NCBI GenBank assembly: GCA_021205755.1
Contig: JAJPWX010000042.1
Location: forward strand, 34,096 to 98,095
Length of the DNA stretch: 64,000 bases
Source: Lachnospiraceae bacterium
GTDB taxonomy: Bacteria; Bacillota; Clostridia; Lachnospirales; Lachnospiraceae
Direction of reading: 5' to 3'
The stretch's first letter is position 1, and each line of letters begins with the position of its first letter. Below are positions 58,338 to 64,000 of the stretch, one piece after another. The notes under the pieces were generated by a model. That model had not been told where the DNA came from. It made no database searches and worked only from the letters and a program-made list of their open reading frames with translations. The position numbers and the translations under genes are program-made.

Positions 58338-60023
58338 ATGAACGATGTAATGGAGATCATATTTGGACTGTTTGGCGGTCTCGCCATATTTATTTTCGGA
58401 ATGAACCTGATGAGTGAATGCCTGCAAAAGGCGGCTGGTGAGAGGATGAAGCAGATCCTCGGGCTGCTGACAAGAAACCGTTTGATGGGTGTGCTTGCGG
58501 GAGCGCTGGTGACGGCAGTACTGCAGAGCAGCAGTGCCACTACAGTAATGGCGATTGGATTTGTCAGCGCGGGTCTGATGACGCTTCCGCAGGCGATTTC
58601 GATTATTTTTGGTGCGAATATCGGTACGACGATCACGGCGCAGATTATTGCATTTAAGATTTCCGATTACATTTATGTATTTATTTTTATCGGTTTTATT
58701 GTCTCTTTTGTCTGTAAAAAAGAAAAAATAAAAAACATCGGAATGACGATTTTTGCATTTGGCCTGTTATTTCTTGGTATTGAGACGATGGGAGATGTCA
58801 TGAAGCCCCTGGCTTCCAGCCCGGTCTTTACCGACATGATTGGAAAAGTGGCAGATGTTCCTATTCTGGGTGTGGCTGTGGGTACTTTGATGACGCTGGT
58901 GGTACAGAGCAGCAGTGCGACGATAGCGGTGCTTCAGAATTTTGCATCCCAGGCAGGCGCAGACGGGGTGACCAGCATTCTGGGACTGACCGGGGCGATA
59001 CCGATTCTGCTGGGCGACAACATCGGAACAACGATTACCGCGCTTCTGGCTTGTGTAGGGCAATCGAAGGACGCAAAGCGAACAGCTGTGGCGCATTCTC
59101 TGTTTAACATTTCGGGAGCGCTGCTGTTTATATGGTTTGTGAAGCCTTATGCGGCATTGATTCAGCGCATTTCCCCGAGTGGGGCAGAGATAGAAGTGAT
59201 TTCGCGTCAGATTGCAAATGCGCATACCATTTTCAATATTACCATGACCCTTATCTGGATTCCTCTGCTTGGCTTTATGGTAAAGCTTGTCATGCGGCTC
59301 ATACCGGATGGAAAGCTTGAGCAGAAAAGCCCCGCAAGACCGCTCTATCTGGATAAAAATGTGGTTTCCCAGCCAGCGGCTGCGCTGAAGCTTGTGGCGA
59401 AAGAAACACTTCACTGCGGAGAGATTGTACGCAAGATGCTTCTGGATGTTTTAAGCACAGTAAAAAGCGGCGATTTGCAGACGCTCAATACCGTCCGCGA
59501 ATGCGGACAGACAATGAGCTCCCTGCATGAAGATATCAACGATTATCTGGCGGATCTGTTTTCAAATGGTGCGCTGACAGAACAGCAGGCGACAGAGACC
59601 GCGAAGCTGATGTATGTGCTTAGCGATGTAGAGCGCATGGGCAGCCTGGCTGTGGAGTTGGCTGACACCATTCAGGAAAAAATGGATAACAGGTATGCCT
59701 ATTCGCAGGAGGCCATGAACGACTTGGAGAACAGTCTGAAGCAGATTGAAAAGATGTATGAAAATGCCATGGAAGCGCTTCTTGGAAAAGAAGAGGGAGC
59801 AATAAACAAAATCATGAAGCATAAGGACGAAGTGTTGGACCTGGATATCAAGATGCGCAAATCCCATATGCAGCGTGTGACGGAGGGAAAATGTAAAAAG
59901 AGCCTGACTGCGCCGTTTACAAAGATTCTTCACTGTATTGACCGGATGGGCAACAGCTGTGTAAATCTTGCGGAGGTAGCGTTAAATCAGATGAACTTTG
60001 AATATTTTATCGGAAGAGAATAG
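58338..60023 (+). CDS. Na+/phosphate symporter with PhoU-like C-terminus
   Basis: 561 residues. Two inverted Na/Pi repeats with the signature QSSSAT (VTAVLQSSSATTVMA, VVQSSSATIAVL) and GANIGTTITA/GDNIGTTITA; ~8 helices to residue ~330, then a cytosolic PhoU-like helical domain to the end. AAAGG precedes the ATG. Imports phosphate with sodium (family knowledge). Overlaps or abuts the polyphosphate kinase gene, and CorA follows, forming a phosphate-polyphosphate-magnesium unit (inference). Confidence 0.92.
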   Translation: MNDVMEIIFGLFGGLAIFIFGMNLMSECLQKAAGERMKQILGLLTRNRLMGVLAGALVTAVLQSSSATTVMAIGFVSAGLMTLPQAISIIFGANIGTTITAQIIAFKISDYIYVFIFIGFIVSFVCKKEKIKNIGMTIFAFGLLFLGIETMGDVMKPLASSPVFTDMIGKVADVPILGVAVGTLMTLVVQSSSATIAVLQNFASQAGADGVTSILGLTGAIPILLGDNIGTTITALLACVGQSKDAKRTAVAHSLFNISGALLFIWFVKPYAALIQRISPSGAEIEVISRQIANAHTIFNITMTLIWIPLLGFMVKLVMRLIPDGKLEQKSPARPLYLDKNVVSQPAAALKLVAKETLHCGEIVRKMLLDVLSTVKSGDLQTLNTVRECGQTMSSLHEDINDYLADLFSNGALTEQQATETAKLMYVLSDVERMGSLAVELADTIQEKMDNRYAYSQEAMNDLENSLKQIEKMYENAMEALLGKEEGAINKIMKHKDEVLDLDIKMRKSHMQRVTEGKCKKSLTAPFTKILHCIDRMGNSCVNLAEVALNQMNFEYFIGRE

Positions 60024-60028
60024 TGAAG

Positions 60029-62419
60029 ATGAATAGTGAAATGGTTACAATAGCAGGTTATCTGATTGCGGCTGCAGTTCTGGCGGTTATGATTTTTGCG
60101 GCAGCTGTGCAGACGAATCGAAAGTTTAAGAAGATGGAGCGGGACAGGAGAAAAGCAGAGATGGACTCGCTCAAGTCTCAAAAGGATGAATTTCAAAAAA
60201 GTCTGTTTTCAAAAGATACTTTTCCGGAAGAAGTGTATCTGGAAAAGGAAACTAAGGAAAACGCGGAAGAAGATGACTGTGCAGAGAATACCGGACGATC
60301 AGCAGAGCCTGGTCCGTTTATGATTACAGAAGCTATCTGGCAAACAGAGAAAAGTGGGAGAGTGAAAATGAAAGATACTGGATGCTATCAGAACCGGGAA
60401 TTATCCTGGCTGAAATTTAACGAGCGGGTACTGGAGGAAGCGGAATCTGTGCAGAATCCGCTGTGTGAAAGATTGAATTTTCTGTCTATTTACCAGAGTA
60501 ATCTGGATGAGTTTTTTATGGTACGGGTTGGGTCGCTCCACGACCGGATGCTCCTGAAAAAAGAAGAGCGTGAGAATAAGACCAATATGACGGCTGAAGA
60601 ACAGACGGAGGCGATACTTGCCAAAGTCCATACGATGAATGAGAGGAAAGATAAGGCTTACCAGGAACTGATGGAGGAACTGGCTGGTCAGGGAATACGG
60701 ATTCTGAAATTTGCGTCGCTGAATGAGGAAGAGGAAGCAGAATTGGGCCGGTATTTTGTACAGGAGATTCAGCCTCTGCTGCTGACCATGGTGGTGGGGC
60801 GAAAACAGCCATTTCCTTTTTTAAAGAGCAAGGACATTTATGCGGTCGCAGTGCTCAGCACGAAAAAAGAAAAAGGAAAGCTGGCAATCATTCCGTGCGG
60901 GAATGAAGTACTGAATCGGCTCGTCCCGATACCGGCTCATCCGGGATGTTATATGCTGGCGGAGGAGCTGATACTTCATTTTCTTCCACTGGTATTTCGC
61001 AAATATACCATCATGCAGAAATCCCTGATCCGAATTACGCGGAACGCAGATATTGATGCGGACAGCATTTATGATGAGGAACTGAATTACAGAGATCACA
61101 TGGCGGAGGTGATTAAGCAGCGCAGAAAGCTTTGCCCGGTACGCTTGGAGATTTCGCGTGAGCTGAATATTGAAATCGTAGCTCAGCTTTGCAGAGAGCT
61201 GGGGTTAAAGCAGGGGCAGATTTTTTCCACGGAAGCACCTATGGATTTGTCTTTTTTGTATCAGATCCAGGATAAGCTGCGTCAGAAACCGGAACTGTTT
61301 TATGAAAAACGGATTCCACAGAAAAGTCCGATGGTTCAGGATAATGAATCAATGCTTCAGCAGGTTCTGGAGCATGATATTCTGCTCTCTTACCCTTATG
61401 AAAGCATCAATGCGTTTCTGCGGCTGCTGAACGAAGCGGCTGTGGATGAGACGGTAATGTCCATTAAAATGACGCTCTATCGGCTGGCAAAAAACAGTAA
61501 GGTAGTGGAGGCTCTTGTGGCTGCGGCCGAAAACGGGAAACAGGTGGATGTCCTGGTGGAACTGAAAGCGCGGTTTGATGAAGAAAACAACATTGAATGG
61601 TCGCGTCGTCTGGAGGACGCTGGCTGTCATGTAATCTATGGGCTGGATGGGCTGAAAGTGCATTCCAAGCTCTGCCTGATTACGATCAGAGACCAGGGAC
61701 ATATTCGATATGTGACACAGATCGGAACCGGCAATTATAATGAAAAAACCTCACGTCTTTATACGGATCTGTCCCTGCTTACCGCAGACGACGAGATTGG
61801 AAAAGAAGCGGGAGAAATTTTCACAGCATTGTTTATGGGCGAGACGGTTGACCATATGGAGCAGCTTCTGGTAGCGCCGAAATGTCTGCAGAATCGGGTG
61901 ATCGACATGATTGATGAGGAGATCCGCGAGAAGAAAGAGGGCAGGGAGGCTTACATAGGAGTAAAGATCAACTCTCTGACAGACAAGCAAATTATCGATA
62001 AGCTGATTGAGGCTTCTGAGGCTGGAGTGCGTATCGATATGATTATCCGCGGCATCAACTGTATTCAGTCTGGCATCGAAGGAAAAACGGACAATATTCA
62101 TATCATCAGTATCGTAGGGCGGTATCTGGAGCATTCTCGCATTTATATTTTCGGCTGTGGGGAGCGTGAAAAGCTGTATCTGTCCTCTGCTGACTTTATG
62201 ACACGGAATACGCTGCGCCGTGTTGAGGTAGCCGTCCCTGTGCGGGATCCGGCACTTCGGCAGCGGCTGCATGCCATGTTTGATGTGATGCTGCGGGATA
62301 ATATAAAAGCGAGAGATCAGCAGCCCGACGGAACCTATGTGAGAAGAACTGTGCCGGAAGGGGAAGAGGCGCTGAATGCCCAGGAATACTTTCTGGCGTG
62401 CGCATACGGACAGAGATAA
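60029..62419 (+). CDS. ppk: Polyphosphate kinase 1 with N-terminal membrane-anchor extension
   Basis: 796 residues from ATG 60029. The PPK1 core starts near residue 114 (MKDTGCYQNRELSWLKFNER). The catalytic His pair is His545 in GLKVHSKLCLI and His702 in YLEHSRIYIFG, spaced 157 apart as in E. coli PPK (435/592). Before the core are ~113 extra residues: a membrane helix (VTIAGYLIAAAVLAVMIFAA) and a charged coiled-coil-like stretch. A second ATG at 60368 with GGGAGAG could give a soluble core form. Makes polyphosphate from ATP; the extension would place it at the membrane beside the phosphate importer (inference). Confidence 0.92.
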   Translation: MNSEMVTIAGYLIAAAVLAVMIFAAAVQTNRKFKKMERDRRKAEMDSLKSQKDEFQKSLFSKDTFPEEVYLEKETKENAEEDDCAENTGRSAEPGPFMITEAIWQTEKSGRVKMKDTGCYQNRELSWLKFNERVLEEAESVQNPLCERLNFLSIYQSNLDEFFMVRVGSLHDRMLLKKEERENKTNMTAEEQTEAILAKVHTMNERKDKAYQELMEELAGQGIRILKFASLNEEEEAELGRYFVQEIQPLLLTMVVGRKQPFPFLKSKDIYAVAVLSTKKEKGKLAIIPCGNEVLNRLVPIPAHPGCYMLAEELILHFLPLVFRKYTIMQKSLIRITRNADIDADSIYDEELNYRDHMAEVIKQRRKLCPVRLEISRELNIEIVAQLCRELGLKQGQIFSTEAPMDLSFLYQIQDKLRQKPELFYEKRIPQKSPMVQDNESMLQQVLEHDILLSYPYESINAFLRLLNEAAVDETVMSIKMTLYRLAKNSKVVEALVAAAENGKQVDVLVELKARFDEENNIEWSRRLEDAGCHVIYGLDGLKVHSKLCLITIRDQGHIRYVTQIGTGNYNEKTSRLYTDLSLLTADDEIGKEAGEIFTALFMGETVDHMEQLLVAPKCLQNRVIDMIDEEIREKKEGREAYIGVKINSLTDKQIIDKLIEASEAGVRIDMIIRGINCIQSGIEGKTDNIHIISIVGRYLEHSRIYIFGCGEREKLYLSSADFMTRNTLRRVEVAVPVRDPALRQRLHAMFDVMLRDNIKARDQQPDGTYVRRTVPEGEEALNAQEYFLACAYGQR

Positions 62420-62505
62420 CGATTGTCCGGATAAACGTGTTTCTGTCGGGTGGTGCCTGCAAAGCGGGCATGAGAATTTAGAGGGCGGGAAAGTGGTAAA
62501 GGAAA

Positions 62506-63417
62506 ATGATATACACATTGGGGAGCCAGCTTGTGGAGACAGATATGGATACGGTGCTTCAGACTGGGACATCGGCTGTGCTTATTGTCAATGAAAATCA
62601 GAGCCAGAGTGTTTTTAACGATTTGTCTGTAAACGTGGAATTGGATCGGTCACTTTCGGACATCTGTTTCTGTAAGGTAGAAAGCCAGCAGGACTGCCTG
62701 TATGGTACGCTGGCTATCCCAAGGCTACTGGATGTGCTGGGTAGCCGATTCCGGGTTGCTTTTATTATTACAGAGAACTATATTGTATTAATCGATGACA
62801 GCGGTTTTGCGCTGCGTCTGGTTAACCGGATTCGGATGAAACGTGTACATCAGGGAGACACGCGTGAACGTTTTTTATATAATTTTATTACGGAGTTTAT
62901 TTCACGGGATTCTGTGCTTTTGGAACAATATGAGCGTGAGCTGATGGAACTGGAGGATGAGACGGCAAAAGGAGATATTGATAATATTCAGAGCCGGCTG
63001 CAGCCGATCCGAAAGGAGCTGCTGACCCTGCGGAGCTATTACGACCAGCTCATGGACATGATCCGTGAGCTGGAGGAAAACGAGGATCGTTATTTTGCCC
63101 GGAAGCAGCTGAAGTACTTTGGCACTGCGGCTGACCGCGCAGAGCGTCTGAAGGATCGAACCAGCTATCTGCTCGAATATGCGCAGCAGGTGCGCGACGC
63201 ATGGCAGTCACTTGCAGATGCGCGCCAGAACGATAACATGCGATTCCTGACCGTCATATCAACGATTTTCTTCCCTTTGACCCTGATTACCGGCTGGTAT
63301 GGAATGAATTTTGAAAATATGCCGGAGCTTGCAAATGGGTATCCGGTTGTGATTCTGGTCAGCCTGGTTGTGCTGATCATCTGTCTTTTAATCTTTAAAA
63401 AGAGGAATATTTTGTAG
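62506..63417 (+). CDS. corA: CorA-type magnesium transporter
   Basis: 303 residues. Cytosolic N-domain, long coiled helix (LQPIRKELLTLRSYYDQLMDMIREL...), two C-terminal helices with the YGMNFENMPEL signature (GMN motif) between them and a basic end KKRNIL. AAAGGA is close to the ATG. Imports Mg2+ (or Co2+). After ppk, this may supply the counter-ion for polyphosphate (inference). Confidence 0.93.
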   Translation: MIYTLGSQLVETDMDTVLQTGTSAVLIVNENQSQSVFNDLSVNVELDRSLSDICFCKVESQQDCLYGTLAIPRLLDVLGSRFRVAFIITENYIVLIDDSGFALRLVNRIRMKRVHQGDTRERFLYNFITEFISRDSVLLEQYERELMELEDETAKGDIDNIQSRLQPIRKELLTLRSYYDQLMDMIRELEENEDRYFARKQLKYFGTAADRAERLKDRTSYLLEYAQQVRDAWQSLADARQNDNMRFLTVISTIFFPLTLITGWYGMNFENMPELANGYPVVILVSLVVLIICLLIFKKRNIL

Positions 63418-63621
63418 GGACATACTTCTCTGTAACCCGCGGTCAAAAGCATGTTCCGGATTGGCAGTCACATGTGCGAAAATAATTATCTGAAAATTCA
63501 TTTTTGGTACAGAAAGAAATTTCACACCGGTCATATGCAAGAAATTGGATGGCATGAAAACAGCTTCCAGAGTGGATACTACTCGCTTTACCCCCGCGTG
63601 TTAACAAGTAAAGAGTTTTTC

Positions 63622-63652
63622 GGCGCTGGACATCCACTGGATGACCAGCGCC
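63622..63652. repeat. Perfect hairpin repeat related to 36332-36366
   Basis: ggcgctgg-a-catcca-c-tggatg-a-ccagcgcc: fully paired 31-mer. Same ggcgct...agcgcc frame as the hairpin inside the 228-bp element. Confidence 0.6.
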
Positions 63653-63678
63653 CTTTCGATAAGTTATATTATTACGGC

Positions 63679-64000
63679 ATATTTAAAGGGGAATTGATAA
63701 AATTATGCAACAGGGAGCTGAACTGGAAAAAGCCGACAACATACACGGTGTTGAGGAAACTTTGCGAGCGGGGAATTTTTCAGAACAAAGACAGTGTAGT
63801 TACTTCTCTGATCTCAAAGGAAGACTTCGAAAGAATGCAGTGCGAGAGCTTTGTGGATGAGACCTTTGACGGGGCACTTCCGGCATTTGTAGCTGCTTTC
63901 ACGAAAAGAAGGAAGCTGACACCATCGGAGATCGCACCGGGATTTCTAAACGATTTTTCCGGGGAGTTTGCCTGGACGCCGGTGGATTGCGAAGAACATA
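63679..64000 (+). pseudogene. BlaI-family repressor fragment, 5' truncated and cut by the window end
   Basis: Open frame to the window end reading GELIKLCNRELNWKKPTTYT, VLRKLCERGIF, VTSLISKEDFE, FVDETFDGALPAFVAAFTKR, the recognition helix and dimerisation part of Lachnospiraceae BlaI proteins. The normal N-terminal first helix is missing and no start codon with a ribosome site is seen; the sequence upstream is the hairpin repeat at 63622. Could be a pseudogene created at the repeat, or a gene with an unusual start. The final ~20 residues (APGFLNDFSGEFAWTP) also depart from the family. Confidence 0.5.

Overview
The window looks like chromosomal DNA from a gut-type Clostridia, most probably Lachnospiraceae (inference). 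Grounds: GC near 50%, Gram-positive signals (T-box before thrS, THF riboswitch before folT, LytR-CpsA-Psr protein, BlaI/M56 pair, DUF1540 and DUF402 proteins), AGGAGG-type ribosome sites, class II GalT, and a gene order rich in plant-polysaccharide and galactoside genes. It mixes conserved housekeeping blocks with accessory modules and holds an unusual number of small repeated hairpin elements.

Region 1 (1-27.2 kb) is mainly a galactan/galactoside locus. A secreted GH53 endo-galactanase (cut by the window start) would cut beta-1,4-galactan outside. A LacI regulator and a promoter carrying two tandem palindromic operators precede a sugar ABC importer (binding protein plus two permeases, no ATPase). 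Then come a secreted GH13 amylase-like enzyme, an unrecognised 637-residue protein, a small zinc-ribbon protein and a second GH53 without signal peptide. An AraC regulator faces a large GH2 beta-galactosidase followed by GalT, so galactose would enter the Leloir pathway. A convergent secreted GH5 enzyme with a CBM2-like domain ends the block. PncB, tRNA-Gln, BlaI/M56 and a HAD phosphatase are interspersed.

Region 2 (27.5-46 kb) holds an AAA/DUF4143 ATPase, an LCP protein, T-box-thrS, a NEW3-domain protein with an ABC exporter pair, a DUF1540 protein, a MATE transporter, infC-rpmI-rplT (infC from AUU), secA, prfB with a programmed +1 frameshift at an unusual UAA, THF-riboswitch-folT and a beta-phosphoglucomutase.

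Region 3 (46-51.3 kb, minus strand) is a compact three-gene operon: a TerB-N/TerB-C-like protein, a BrxD-like (DUF2791) ATPase and an Lhr-type SF2 helicase. It resembles pieces of BREX/Ter DNA-processing systems but has no methylase, PglZ or nuclease beside it. It is the best candidate for an uncharacterised defence or DNA-processing system here.

Region 4 (51.3-56.4 kb) is accessory: a MATE/LysR divergent pair, a DUF4869-ATPase two-gene unit with a near-consensus promoter, an Xre regulator and the remnant of a second Xre-like gene.

Region 5 (56.4-64 kb) has a NagD-like HAD, a metallo-beta-lactamase-fold hydrolase, and a phosphate-polyphosphate-magnesium run: Na/Pi symporter with PhoU-like tail, polyphosphate kinase with a membrane-anchor extension, and CorA. 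The window ends in a BlaI-like fragment that starts beside a hairpin repeat.

Repeats recur throughout: a ~62-bp hairpin element (three copies), a 164-bp terminal-inverted-repeat element, a 228-bp element with 20-bp inverted ends, post-terminator structured elements, and Cys/Ala-rich repeats read in frame inside the beta-galactosidase.
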